From: an uncultured Ruminococcus sp.
GTDB lineage: Bacteria > Bacillota > Clostridia > Oscillospirales > Ruminococcaceae
Length of the DNA stretch: 64,000 bases
Reading direction: 5' to 3'
NCBI GenBank assembly: GCA_947627275.1
Contig: CANQVK010000015.1
Span: forward strand, 1-64,000
The translations under genes were made by a program, and so were the position numbers. Numbering within the stretch: the stretch's first letter is position 1; each line of letters opens with the position of its first letter. Positions 9,527 to 17,862 of this stretch are shown here, one piece after another. The notes under the pieces were generated by a model that was given only the letters and a program-made list of their open reading frames with translations, made no database searches and was not told the DNA's origin.

Positions 9527-11551
9527 TTATTCCTCAAATGCGGCGATGATTTTTTCGATACGTTCCGCCAGATCGTCGGTGAGAACTCGTTTTTCTTCAA
9601 GTTCCGCTATAATATCCTGACCGAAGCTGTTGATGTAGCTCATAAGCTCGGAAACGTATGTTTTAAGCTCTTTGGGCGATAAACGGCTGAAAAGTCCGTG
9701 TTGAGCCGCATAGAGGAGTATTACCTGCTCGTAATGCGGATGCGGATTGTAAAGGGGCTGTTTCAACAGCTCCGTAAGCATATGACCGTGTGCGAGAAGT
9801 TCTGCCGTAGCAGGGTCAAGCTCGGAAGAAAACTGAGTGAATATCTCCATTTCCTTGAACTGCGCCAAGTCGATACGGAGATTTCCGGCAGCCTTTTTCA
9901 TAGCCTTTGTCTGAGCCGCTCCGCCTACACGAGATACGGACAGACCGTAGTTTACCGCAGGTCTTTGACCCGAATTGAAAAGCTCGCTTTCAAGGAATAT
10001 CTGACCGTCTGTGATGGAAATTACGTTTGTGGGGATATATGCCGAAATATCGCCTGCAAGCGTCTCGATTATCGGCAGAGCCGTAAGAGAGCCGCCGCCG
10101 TGTTCATCGTCAAGACGGCTTGAACGCTCCAGAAGTCTTGAATGCAGATAGAAAACGTCTCCGGGGTACGCTTCTCGTCCGGGCGGACGGTGGAGCAGCA
10201 GGGACATGGCACGGTACGCCACGGCATGTTTGGAAAGGTCGTCATATACGATAAGAACGTCCTTTCCCTTTGACATGAAATACTCTGCAACAGCCGTAGC
10301 TGAATACGGCGCAATGTACTGGAAAGGCGCAGGCTCGGAAGCGGACGCAGCAACGACAACGGAATAATCCATAGCTCCGTATTTTTTCAGCGTGTTTACT
10401 ACCTGAGCAACGGTAGAGGACTTCTGACCTATAGCGGCATAAACGCAGATAACGTCCTGTCCCTTCTGATTTATGATAGTGTCGATAGCGATAGAGGTCT
10501 TGCCTGTCTGCCTGTCGCCGATGATAAGCTCGCGCTGACCTCTGCCGATAGGGAACATGGAGTCAATGGCAAGTATGCCTGTCTGCAAGGGGACGCTTAC
10601 GGGCTTTCTCTCGATAACTCCGGGGGCTTCTCTTTCGATAGGGAAGTAGTCCTCGGCATGTATCTGACCGAGACCGTCTATAGGCGAACCGAGAGCGTCC
10701 ACAACACGTCCGAGCAGTTCGTCGCTTACGCCGATACCTGCACGCTTTCCCGTTCTGACGGCTGTAGAGCCTTCCGTAAGACCGTGGTCGTCGCCCAGAA
10801 GAACGACTCCGACATAGTTTTCTTCAAGGTTCTGAACGATTCCTCGTACTCCCGTTTCAAATTCCACAAGCTCTCCGTACATAACGCCGCTCATGCCGTG
10901 GACTCGGGCGATACCGTCTCCGAGACGGACAATGAAGCCTGTTTCGGAAGCTCCCGAGCGCACCTCGAAATCCCTGACTTCGGTTTTTAGGACGGATATA
11001 ATGTCTCCCGATCTTATGCCTTTACCGCTTATTTCGGAGGTATCGTTCGCTTTTTTGCGGAGCGTTTCACGGATAGCTCGCAGACTTGTGCGGTAACTGC
11101 GGTCAAATTCCACGTCTCCGGCATTGAGGATAAAGCCGCCGATTATGTCGGGGTCATGTTTATATTCAATGTCCACCTCGTCTCGGGTGAACTTTTCCAT
11201 GATAAACTTGCGAAGCTCCGCCTGCTGACTTTCGGTAAGCGGCGTAACATAGCGGACGACAGCCTTGATGCTGCCCTGCTTTTCCAGCAGAACGTCCTGA
11301 TAAGCCTCGAATATCTCGTCAAGCTCCTCGATAAGACCTGATTTTGCGGCGTTTGCAAGAGGTCTTTCAAGAGCCTTCGGAAAGATCCGCTTGATGACAG
11401 CCCTTTTCTCGTCAAGGGTCACAAGTGGATTGCCCAGAGTATCCTTGACGTCGGGACATGCGGAAAATATACCCTTTGAAGTTTCTATGTCCTCACGGGT
11501 AATGTTCAGGCGGATAAGCTCGTTTAAAAATTCCTTGGCGGTGTCTCTCAT
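9527..11551 (-). CDS. atpA: ATP synthase delta-alpha fusion protein (AtpH-AtpA)
   Basis: One 674-codon frame. Residues 1-167 are the delta (OSCP) subunit, including [16 protein letters not shown] and a C-terminal [18 protein letters not shown] segment. After about ten residues ([10 protein letters not shown]) the alpha subunit begins ([14 protein letters not shown]) and runs to the end, with P-loop GDRQTGKT at 345-352 and the usual [12 protein letters not shown]. No ATG, GTG or TTG with a ribosome site lies at the junction, so alpha cannot start separately in an obvious way. The gene starts inside atpF (4-bp overlap). In most bacteria these are two genes. The fusion ties the top of the peripheral stalk covalently to alpha; all three alphas would carry a delta unless some are cleaved. 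Confidence 0.95.
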   Translation of the reverse strand: MRDTAKEFLNELIRLNITREDIETSKGIFSACPDVKDTLGNPLVTLDEKRAVIKRIFPKALERPLANAAKSGLIEELDEIFEAYQDVLLEKQGSIKAVVRYVTPLTESQQAELRKFIMEKFTRDEVDIEYKHDPDIIGGFILNAGDVEFDRSYRTSLRAIRETLRKKANDTSEISGKGIRSGDIISVLKTEVRDFEVRSGASETGFIVRLGDGIARVHGMSGVMYGELVEFETGVRGIVQNLEENYVGVVLLGDDHGLTEGSTAVRTGKRAGIGVSDELLGRVVDALGSPIDGLGQIHAEDYFPIEREAPGVIERKPVSVPLQTGILAIDSMFPIGRGQRELIIGDRQTGKTSIAIDTIINQKGQDVICVYAAIGQKSSTVAQVVNTLKKYGAMDYSVVVAASASEPAPFQYIAPYSATAVAEYFMSKGKDVLIVYDDLSKHAVAYRAMSLLLHRPPGREAYPGDVFYLHSRLLERSSRLDDEHGGGSLTALPIIETLAGDISAYIPTNVISITDGQIFLESELFNSGQRPAVNYGLSVSRVGGAAQTKAMKKAAGNLRIDLAQFKEMEIFTQFSSELDPATAELLAHGHMLTELLKQPLYNPHPHYEQVILLYAAQHGLFSRLSPKELKTYVSELMSYINSFGQDIIAELEEKRVLTDDLAERIEKIIAAFEE

Positions 11552-12039
11552 TTGCTGTCGGCCTCCTCCTCGGAAAGAAATTCATCAACGAGACGGCGGT
11601 TCTTTTCATCGTCAAGATTAGCTCCGACTACCTTTGAAGCCGCTTCGATAGCAAGGTCGGCTATCTGAGAATGCGCCTGACGGATAACTCGTCTGCGCTC
11701 GTTTTCGATAGTCTCACCGGCTGCGCTGACAATGCTTTCCGCTTCTTCGTGTGATTTGCGGATTATCGCTTCACGCTCCGTTTCAGCCTCGTCATGCGCT
11801 TTGCGGAGGAGTTTTCCGGCTTCCTCCTTGGCTTCGCTGAGCGATGCGGAGTATTGTGCTTTCAGCTCCTCAGCTTCTTTTTTGGCGCGCTCGGCGTCGT
11901 CGATGTCTTTCTGAACGGACTGCGTGCGGTCGTCAAGCATTTTATTGATAGGTTTAAACAGGAATATCCTGAGCAGCACAAAAAGAAGGATAACGTTAAA
12001 AACCGCCCAGAAGATACTCCAGAATGAAAAATCAAGCAT
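11548..12039 (-). CDS. atpF: ATP synthase Fo subunit b
   Basis: 163 residues: one N-terminal membrane helix ([20 protein letters not shown]) followed by a long charged coiled coil, the peripheral-stalk b subunit. A GGGGG site lies just upstream of the ATG. It overlaps the fused atpHA gene by 4 bp. About 240 bp of repeat DNA separates it from atpE. Confidence 0.96.
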   Translation of the reverse strand: MLDFSFWSIFWAVFNVILLFVLLRIFLFKPINKMLDDRTQSVQKDIDDAERAKKEAEELKAQYSASLSEAKEEAGKLLRKAHDEAETEREAIIRKSHEEAESIVSAAGETIENERRRVIRQAHSQIADLAIEAASKVVGANLDDEKNRRLVDEFLSEEEADSK

Positions 12040-12056
12040 TTCTAACCCCCGTTTAT

Positions 12057-12104
12057 AAGACCTCCCCGGAAACCTCCGAATCGCCGATTTCTGAGTAGGT
12101 CTGT
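12057..12104. repeat. Short family A-like hairpin
   Basis: About 48 bp whose ends (AGACCTCCCCGGAAACCTC and GAGTAGGTCT) resemble the family A inverted ends with most of the interior missing. It lies between element A1 and atpF. Confidence 0.5.
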
Positions 12105-12121
12105 TATTGTTCGCGAATTAT

Positions 12122-12279
12122 TAGACCTCCTCGGAAACTAACGCACACCGTCTGTCAAATCTTTTGCCATATGGCTGCGTTATCCTCCTCAGAGGGCGTC
12201 AGCCCGCTTTCGTCGTCTGCCTTGCCATATGACAAAATCTTTAGTCATACGGCTGCACCTTAGTTTCCGAGGAGGTCTA
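12122..12279. mobile_element. Family A MITE-like element, copy 1
   Basis: 158 bp with inverted ends TAGACCTCCTCGGAAACTAA and its complement. By my count it differs from the copy at 41655-41812 at only two positions. Flanking TATTA (12118-12122 and 12278-12282) is a 5-bp direct repeat. Read with atpE it is TAATA, the TAA being the atpE stop. No coding capacity. Confidence 0.88.
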
Positions 12280-12507
12280 TTATTTTCCTCCGAGCATGAT
12301 GATGATAAGCAGAGCGATAACGAAACCGTAAATAGCGGTAGCTTCTGCAAGAACGCAGCCGAGAAGCATAGCGCCTCTGATGTCGCCCTTAGCCTCGGGC
12401 TGACGGGCGATAGCCTCCGTAGCCTTAGCGGTAGCGATACCTATACCAACACCTGCGCCTGCGCCTGTCAGAACTGCAACGGCAGCGCCTAAAGCGATTG
12501 ATCCCAT
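12280..12507 (-). CDS. atpE: ATP synthase Fo subunit c
   Basis: 75 residues, two membrane helices joined by the polar loop ARQPEAKGD. The ion-binding carboxylate is in LAEATAIY of helix 2. The residues that mark Na+-binding rings are incomplete: the helix-1 Gln is replaced by Ile (GVGIGIA) and the Ser after Glu by Ala, so proton coupling is more likely. The ATG at 12507 has GGAGG eight bases upstream. Element A1 starts exactly at the stop codon. Confidence 0.95.
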   Translation of the reverse strand: MGSIALGAAVAVLTGAGAGVGIGIATAKATEAIARQPEAKGDIRGAMLLGCVLAEATAIYGFVIALLIIIMLGGK

Positions 12508-12585
12508 AATAATAACCTCCGTTTTATAATTTACAGTTATTGTCTGCAACTTAGTGGTAAAGTTGTAAACAGTGAATTTACGTAA

Positions 12586-13272
12586 TTAGTCCTCCATAGC
12601 CTCGGACATAAAGAGAGAGGTGAGGAAAACGAAAACATACGCCTGAATACAGCCGTCGAAAATATCGAAATACAGGCTGAACGGTACGGGCAGACCGCCG
12701 GGTATGCACATTTTGATAAGCTCCATGACGACGAATGCGCCGAGTACGTTGCCGAAAAGTCGCATACACATTGAAAGCGGACGCGTGACAAGCTCCAGCA
12801 GATTCATGGGGAGCATTATCGGCATAGGCTGTACGAAGCTTTTAAGCCAGCCCTTGCCGCCCTTTTCAATGATAGTCGTGACCTGAATAAGTATTGCAGC
12901 CATAACGGCAAGCGCCGCAGTTACGTTTATATCCTTGGTCGGCGGAACAAAGCCGAAAATGCCGATTATATTGGAAAAGCCTATATAAATAAGAAACGTT
13001 TCCAGTATCGGCAGATATTTTTTACCCTTAGGTCCGAGCGCGTCGAGGAAGAAATTGTTCATCCAGGTAATGCCGATCTCCAGCAGGCATTGCTTGCCAG
13101 TGGGGACTTTTTTCAGATTATGGGTGAGAAATATGGAGAGAATAACGATAACTCCCATAATTATCCATGTTACAACGCAGGAATCGGGAACGGGAATACC
13201 GCCGAAGATCGGTATTGTAAACGCCGTTTTGTTCCCAAGCTCTTCCGCAAGTTTTTCGGAAAGATCATTCAT
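12586..13272 (-). CDS. atpB: ATP synthase Fo subunit a
   Basis: 228 residues with about five membrane helices. The essential Arg lies in the LELVTRPLSMCMRLFGN segment. The ATG at 13272 follows an AGAAGGAAGGTG ribosome site; the frame extends upstream to 13449 but that part is non-conserved leader. It is the first gene of the atp operon. No atpI precedes it. The leader of nearly 300 nt contains a repeat element. Confidence 0.95.
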   Translation of the reverse strand: MNDLSEKLAEELGNKTAFTIPIFGGIPVPDSCVVTWIIMGVIVILSIFLTHNLKKVPTGKQCLLEIGITWMNNFFLDALGPKGKKYLPILETFLIYIGFSNIIGIFGFVPPTKDINVTAALAVMAAILIQVTTIIEKGGKGWLKSFVQPMPIMLPMNLLELVTRPLSMCMRLFGNVLGAFVVMELIKMCIPGGLPVPFSLYFDIFDGCIQAYVFVFLTSLFMSEAMED

Positions 13273-13376
13273 TATAACACCTTCCTTCTGTTGGCGGGGG
13301 CTGTTCGTTTTCCGCCGTATTGTCGGCAAAAGAAAAACGGAGCCGGCAAATAGCAGAATCTCCGTTGGTTTCAACC

Positions 13377-13535
13377 GACCTTCTCGGAAACTGAAAAGCG
13401 CTGTCTGACTTGTCTTTTTTGTGTTCGCCTTTGTCAGCTTTCCTTGCAATACACAAAGTATTCCTGCGGAGATCTGATCTTGCCGAACGCAAAAAATCCT
13501 GCGCCATACAGCGCTTCCCAGTTCCAGAGGAGGTC
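13377..13535. repeat. Hybrid A/B-type palindromic element in the atp leader
   Basis: The outer arms GACCTTCTCGGAAACT and AGTTCCAGAGGAGGTC resemble family A ends and extend into AGCGCTGT/ACAGCGCT pairing. The centre shares CCTTGCAATAC and GTATTCCTGCGG with family B. It sits between the atp promoter and atpB. Confidence 0.65.
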
Positions 13536-13562
13536 TAATTTATCTGTTTTGTCGATACTCTA

Positions 13563-13591
13563 ATAATACATCAAAAATCATAAATTGTCAA
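13563..13591 (-). promoter_or_regulatory. atp operon promoter
   Basis: A consensus TTGACA (13586-13591), 17-bp spacer, TATTAT (13563-13568) on the minus strand, about 290 bp before atpB. The 13273-13674 gap otherwise holds only the repeat element. Confidence 0.8.
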
Positions 13592-13674
13592 GAGTTTAAC
13601 ATGGAAAATTTTTTACAAGAACCTACGTTTAAACCCGAGGTTTTTCTAAATCCTGCACAAGAACGCACAACTGC

Positions 13675-14013
13675 TTATTCGGGTTGATCTTCCCCGTCCT
13701 GAGTAAGGTTTATCGCTTTATCGAGACGTTCAATCGCGCCCGAATTGAGTTTTTCTGAAAGCCTCAGACGGTCAAGTTCCTTTTTAAAAGAGTTAAGTTC
13801 GCGGGCAAGAGTTTTCATGACCTCCTCATGCTTCTCCGCCTTGTCCTCCAGAGCGCAGACGCGCTTGATAAGGTCGTTGACGTTCGCCGCAAGAGCTTCG
13901 TTGGCGGAATTTTGCTTTTCTCCGAATTCCGTTATCTTTTCTCCTGCGTTGAACATGCCGATACGCTCATGACCGCTGAAAGTCCGCATTTTTTCATTGG
14001 TAAGCTTTTCCAT
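13675..14013 (-). CDS. Small coiled-coil protein, unknown function
   Basis: 112 residues, strongly charged. Residues 30-100 show heptad spacing of Leu, Ile and Val, so it is probably a coiled coil. No signal peptide or membrane segment. The ATG is preceded by AAGGAGC and lies 5 bp after the rmd stop, so it is the last gene of the glycan operon. I do not recognise a family. It could be a structural or chain-length partner of the glycan enzymes, but that is speculation. Confidence 0.7.
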   Translation of the reverse strand: MEKLTNEKMRTFSGHERIGMFNAGEKITEFGEKQNSANEALAANVNDLIKRVCALEDKAEKHEEVMKTLARELNSFKKELDRLRLSEKLNSGAIERLDKAINLTQDGEDQPE

Positions 14014-14018
14014 TTATC

Positions 14019-14951
14019 TCAGCTCCTTTTTCGCCAGTAATTAAGGGTGTCTCCGATAGTCTGTCCGACCGATATTTCCGCAGTCCAGCCCGTATCCGCA
14101 GTAATTTTCGATATGTCGGGTTCTATTATGGGAATATCCGAAGCTCTTAAACGTTCAGGGTCTTTTTCTACTGATATATCGGCATTTGAAAGGCTGAGAG
14201 CCGTATCGAGGATATATTGTATGCTTACGGCTCTTCCCCTGCCAATGTTGTATATCTGTCCGCTTACGCCCTTTTCGGCGAGCAGACGGTAGCCTCTTGC
14301 GATGTCCCGAACGTCGGTGAAATCACGCATCGCAGAGAGATTCCCGACTCTTATAACGGGCGGTCTTCCTCCCTTTTCTATCTCGGCTATCTGACGGCAG
14401 AAATCGGAAATAACGAAGGTACTGTCCTGCCCCGGACCCGAATGGTTAAAGGCGCGTACCATTACAATATCCATTTTGTACGCCCTTGCGTATATTTCGG
14501 CAGTCATTTCCTGACAGACCTTTGTGGCGGCGTAAATGTTACCGGGGTGAAGCGGCTCGGTCTCTTTGAGCGGACAGGCGTTTTCCCGTATATAGCCGTA
14601 TTCCTCGCCCGAGCCAATAACTATGAGCCGATTTTTTCCGCCGTACTCACGTACTGCTTCAAGGACGTTTATCGCCCCGATCACGTTTATTTCGGCAGTC
14701 AACTGCGGATCTTTCCATGAGACCGCCACGGAGCTTTGAGCCGCAAGGTGAAAGATGAGATCGGGCTGTACGTCATTCAGAATTACCGATATATCGTCCT
14801 TTCGGGTAATGTCGAGGGCGTATTCGGAGCAGTCCCCCTCGATATTTTCTCCCTCAAGGCACGTTGCAAAGACGTCATAGCCGTTATCTGACAGTTCATT
14901 AATGAGATAACCGCCTGCAAAACCGCCGCCGCCGATTATCAAAGCTTTCAT
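14019..14951 (-). CDS. rmd: NAD-dependent epimerase/dehydratase, likely GDP-6-deoxy-D-mannose reductase
   Basis: A 310-residue extended short-chain dehydrogenase. It has a GGGGFAGGYL Rossmann loop, the active-site GSGEEYG and YAATK (Tyr-x3-Lys), and FNHSGPGQ, usual in GDP-6-deoxy-4-keto-mannose reductases. With gmd (17.9 kb) and manC (19 kb) in the same operon, the expected product is GDP-D-rhamnose. GDP-fucose would need the WcaG type, which differs. The gene overlaps the preceding GT4 gene by 4 bp. Confidence 0.8.
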   Translation of the reverse strand: MKALIIGGGGFAGGYLINELSDNGYDVFATCLEGENIEGDCSEYALDITRKDDISVILNDVQPDLIFHLAAQSSVAVSWKDPQLTAEINVIGAINVLEAVREYGGKNRLIVIGSGEEYGYIRENACPLKETEPLHPGNIYAATKVCQEMTAEIYARAYKMDIVMVRAFNHSGPGQDSTFVISDFCRQIAEIEKGGRPPVIRVGNLSAMRDFTDVRDIARGYRLLAEKGVSGQIYNIGRGRAVSIQYILDTALSLSNADISVEKDPERLRASDIPIIEPDISKITADTGWTAEISVGQTIGDTLNYWRKRS

Positions 14952-16078
14952 TTTTCGGTCGCCTCCTCAAAATAACCGTATAATTTGCGAATAACGTTCT
15001 TTTCATCGAATCTTTCACGAACTCTCAGGGCGGCGTTTCGTCCCAGCCGTTCACGCAGACTTTTGTCCGACGCAAGGCGGTTTATCGCTTTTGCAAGCAT
15101 GTTCGTGTCGGACGGTGGGACGGTTATCCCCGTTTCGCCGTGAATGCTTACATGGGGAACTCCCGAGGGCAGTCGAGTGTTGATAACAGGCTTGCCGTAG
15201 ACCATAGCTTCCAACTGAACAATGCCGAACGCTTCGCTTTTTGCAACCGAGGGCAGCACGAAAATATCGCAGTCGGCATAGGCTTGCTTCAGCGTGTTAT
15301 CGGGCAAAAATCCGAGAAAATGGACTTTTTTTTCAAGTCCGTGCGATTTGGCGAAGGCTTTAAGCTTATTTTCAAGCTCTCCCGTGCCTGCGATAAAAAG
15401 CTCGCAGTTCCTGACCTTTGCAAACGCCTTTAACAGGACGTCAACGCCCTTATAGTATACAAGTCTGCCCGTGAAAAATATCTTGACGCTGTTTTTATCC
15501 GTAAGCGTCTCCGTCAGAACAGGTCTGCGGTCGATATCAAGGTAGTCCTCTATCGTTATGCCGTAGGGCAGAATGCGGCATTTTTCCCTGTATTCTGGCA
15601 GAAAGTCCGAACCGTTGATATGCCCCTCCGTTGCGGCGAATATAACGTCCGCGCGTCTCAGAAGATATTTCAGCAGGGGCTTGTAGAGGAGCATGAGCTT
15701 TTTCTGCTTAACGATGTCGCTGTGCCATGAAACGGCGACCTTTCCCCTGTATCCCGACAAAAGCAGGGCGGCGTCGGCGAGGGGGAAAGGTACGTTTATG
15801 TGTACGATGTCAGCCTGCTTTGCCATTTGGCGGAACTTTGCGATAAACGACGCCGACAGGGGACATGAAAAATAAGTTCCGAAGCTGCCGGCACGGACGA
15901 CCGTTGCGCCGTTGATTTTTTCAGTAACCGTTTTACCTCTGCCGTCACGGCATACAAGGGTGCGTACAACTGCGCCGTATTGTCCAAGCTCCTCGGAATA
16001 CTGTCTCACAAGGCTTTCGATTCCGCCTATATGGGGAAAATACGCTTTGTTGACTTCAAGAATTTTAAGTTTTTTCAT
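14948..16078 (-). CDS. Glycosyltransferase family 4
   Basis: A 376-residue GT-B enzyme. The N-terminal half opens with YFPHIGGIESLVRQ, typical of GT4. The C-terminal half has FTGRLVYYKGVDVLL and the nucleotide-sugar binding segment KSEAFGIVQLEAM (Glu-x7-Glu). It probably transfers a mannose-derived sugar from a GDP donor made in the same locus, on the cytoplasmic face. The ribosome site GGAGGCGAG lies in the end of element D1, so translation depends on that repeat. Confidence 0.88.
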   Translation of the reverse strand: MKKLKILEVNKAYFPHIGGIESLVRQYSEELGQYGAVVRTLVCRDGRGKTVTEKINGATVVRAGSFGTYFSCPLSASFIAKFRQMAKQADIVHINVPFPLADAALLLSGYRGKVAVSWHSDIVKQKKLMLLYKPLLKYLLRRADVIFAATEGHINGSDFLPEYREKCRILPYGITIEDYLDIDRRPVLTETLTDKNSVKIFFTGRLVYYKGVDVLLKAFAKVRNCELFIAGTGELENKLKAFAKSHGLEKKVHFLGFLPDNTLKQAYADCDIFVLPSVAKSEAFGIVQLEAMVYGKPVINTRLPSGVPHVSIHGETGITVPPSDTNMLAKAINRLASDKSLRERLGRNAALRVRERFDEKNVIRKLYGYFEEATEK

Positions 16079-16241
16079 TTATACTCGCCTCCATTGCAAA
16101 ATGTCCAAAGAATGCCGAACAGAAAATTCGTATGTCAAGGAAGATGACGAAAGCATACTTGTTGTATGGTGAGGAAGATGACGCAGACAGACGGATTTTG
16201 TGTCGATATTGCTGGATATTTTGCAATGAAGGCAAGTATAA
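16079..16241. mobile_element. Family D MITE-like element, copy 1
   Basis: 163 bp with 28-bp ends (TTATACTCGCCTCCATTGC at the left; complement of GCAATGAAGGCAAGTATAA at the right), about 25 of 28 matching. It fills the whole gap between two glycosyltransferase genes, starting right after one stop codon and ending next to the other's ATG. A partial copy is at 49698. Confidence 0.8.
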
Positions 16242-17378
16242 TTATTCCTTGTAAACTTTATATAGGATCTCCGCCGATTTGTCCCATGAGAATCCTTCGG
16301 CTCGTTTTCGACCCCGTATACTCAGATCGGCTCTCAGTGCGGTATCCGTATACAGTTTGTACAAACCGTCTGCAATGTTCTCCTCAGAGTAAGCGTCGCA
16401 TATCACGCCGCAGTCTCCCGTGACCTCGGGAAGTGAAGCGGCGTCAGAAACGAGAACGGGAACTCCACACGCCATAGCTTCAAGAGGCGGCATACCGAAT
16501 CCCTCGTATATGGAGGGGAAAACAAATGCCAGAGCGCCGCACATAAGGGGATTCATGTCCTCGGAGGGAACGTATTTTGTAAAGATCACTTTGTCGGCAA
16601 GTTTCAGGTCTGTAACCTTCTGAAAAATGCTGTCGTAAAGCCAGCCCTTGCCGCCTGCAAGAACAAGCTTCGGAGCATCTTTTATACGTTGAGTAAAAAT
16701 ATGATACGCAGAAATAAGCCGTTCGAGATTTTTTCTTGGTTCGATAGTTCCGAGGTAGAGGAAATATTCACCTTCTATGCCGAGAGATTTTTTCACCTCT
16801 GGAATACGTTCGGGAGTGTTGCAGGGTTTGAATTTTTCCAAATCCACGCCGCAGGGTACGACACGGATTTTTTCGGCATATTTCGGAAAATATTTAAGTA
16901 TCTCCGATTTTGAGAACTCCGAATCTGTAACGATAATATCCGCCCTGTTCATGGACGGTTTAAGTCCCGAAATAAGCATCCATTTGGTACGTCCCCGAAC
17001 AGTTTCGGGGAACGCCTTGTATACCATGTCATGGACGGTGATAACTGTTTTTCCGTGAACTCCGGGGGGAGCGATGTAGTTGAAAAAGTGCGTAACATCG
17101 GCGCATTTGCCGAAAAAACGCTTGTACGGTATCGGAAGATACGTGCTTGCGGCACGGTATACATACCCCGAAGCATGAGCGATCATCGGCTTGATATGTT
17201 CCGAGAACGGGGCAAGCCGTTCGATTTTTATATGGTCGTCTTTGCGTGAAAAGAAACTGTAATAGAAATTATCCTCGGGGTGCAGACGCGCCATTGCGGT
17301 AGTCTGACCGACCTCGCACCAGCCGATACCCGTCATGTTTCCGCTTATCAGCGGCAGTGCGTCAAATGCTATATTCAA
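16242..17378 (-). CDS. Glycosyltransferase family 4, mannosyltransferase-like
   Basis: 378 residues. The C-terminal domain contains YLGTIEPRKNLERLI and YEGFGMPPLEAMACG (Glu-x7-Glu), as in GT4 mannosyl- and rhamnosyltransferases. The N-terminal domain has VHDMVYKAFPETVRGR, close to bacterial WbaZ/MtfB-like enzymes (family knowledge). The start overlaps the small membrane protein gene by 4 bp. It likely extends the glycan primed by the sugar-phosphate transferase at 20 kb. Confidence 0.88.
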   Translation of the reverse strand: MNIAFDALPLISGNMTGIGWCEVGQTTAMARLHPEDNFYYSFFSRKDDHIKIERLAPFSEHIKPMIAHASGYVYRAASTYLPIPYKRFFGKCADVTHFFNYIAPPGVHGKTVITVHDMVYKAFPETVRGRTKWMLISGLKPSMNRADIIVTDSEFSKSEILKYFPKYAEKIRVVPCGVDLEKFKPCNTPERIPEVKKSLGIEGEYFLYLGTIEPRKNLERLISAYHIFTQRIKDAPKLVLAGGKGWLYDSIFQKVTDLKLADKVIFTKYVPSEDMNPLMCGALAFVFPSIYEGFGMPPLEAMACGVPVLVSDAASLPEVTGDCGVICDAYSEENIADGLYKLYTDTALRADLSIRGRKRAEGFSWDKSAEILYKVYKE

Positions 17379-17602
17379 TTAACCGCCTCCCACAATGATG
17401 TTAAAAGTCCAATAAATACCCATAATGATACGGAAAATTCAAGTATATAGTACAACAGCGATTTTGACAGAAGATAATCCTTGCTGTAATCTTTCCATAT
17501 TCTGTTGCTGTATTTCGTAATGATATAATTTATCAGATTTTTTGCCGTGATAATTGTAAATCCGAAAAATATAAAAGTGGATATAATAACTACTATTTTC
17601 AT
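17375..17602 (-). CDS. Small membrane protein, unknown function
   Basis: 75 residues with two predicted membrane helices (about 3-25 and 48-70) separated by a basic segment. It overlaps genes on both sides by 4 bp, which supports it being real and coupled. Its AT-rich codons differ from the neighbouring glycan genes and match only the adjacent 81-residue gene, so the pair may have been inserted together. No family recognised. Confidence 0.65.
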   Translation of the reverse strand: MKIVVIISTFIFFGFTIITAKNLINYIITKYSNRIWKDYSKDYLLSKSLLYYILEFSVSLWVFIGLLTSLWEAVN

Positions 17603-17844
17603 CTGTAATTTCTTATCTGCTCAACCATTTCGTTAATATATTTGTCTGTATCTTCCTTGTTGAAGCCCTGAAAAGCCGTGCGCATTTCCATTGAAATAAT
17701 TTTTTCAATTTCTTTTTCTGCATCTGCTTTTGAAATGCTATTATCTTCAATAGCCAGTATAAGCACGTTCAGTGCATTTAAGCGCGTAAGCACATCTTCT
17801 TTTTTGTAACCCCTAAAAGATGTGCGGAGTATTTTATTTTCCAT
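17599..17844 (-). CDS. Small protein with two DivIVA-like motifs
   Basis: 81 residues built from two similar halves: RTSFRGYKKEDVLTRLNALN near the start and MRTAFQGFNKEDTDKYINEM near residue 53. Each resembles the N-terminal membrane-curvature motif of DivIVA/GpsB (Phe-x-Gly-Tyr-x3-Glu-Val-x-x-Tyr/Phe). The middle is a short charged helix. There is no long coiled coil, so it is not DivIVA itself. It is coupled to a small membrane protein and sits inside a glycan operon, suggesting a role in placing the glycan machinery; this is inference. AT-rich codons, unlike gmd upstream. Confidence 0.7.
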   Translation of the reverse strand: MENKILRTSFRGYKKEDVLTRLNALNVLILAIEDNSISKADAEKEIEKIISMEMRTAFQGFNKEDTDKYINEMVEQIRNYR

Positions 17845-17862
17845 AAATAAATCCCCTTATAT

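Noticed and set aside
11000-11060. Frameshift or missed stop between atpH and atpA
   Set aside because: The frame is continuous, both domains align without gap or overlap, and no start codon is available for alpha; only raw reads could overturn this.
12122-12279. Family A as an insertion sequence or a small gene
   Set aside because: It has inverted ends and a target repeat but no frame long enough for a transposase; best described as non-autonomous.
13273-13449. N-terminal extension of AtpB, or an atpI gene in the leader
   Set aside because: The extension is basic, not conserved, overlaps a repeat element and lies before a good ribosome site at 13272; no AtpI-like membrane protein is seen.
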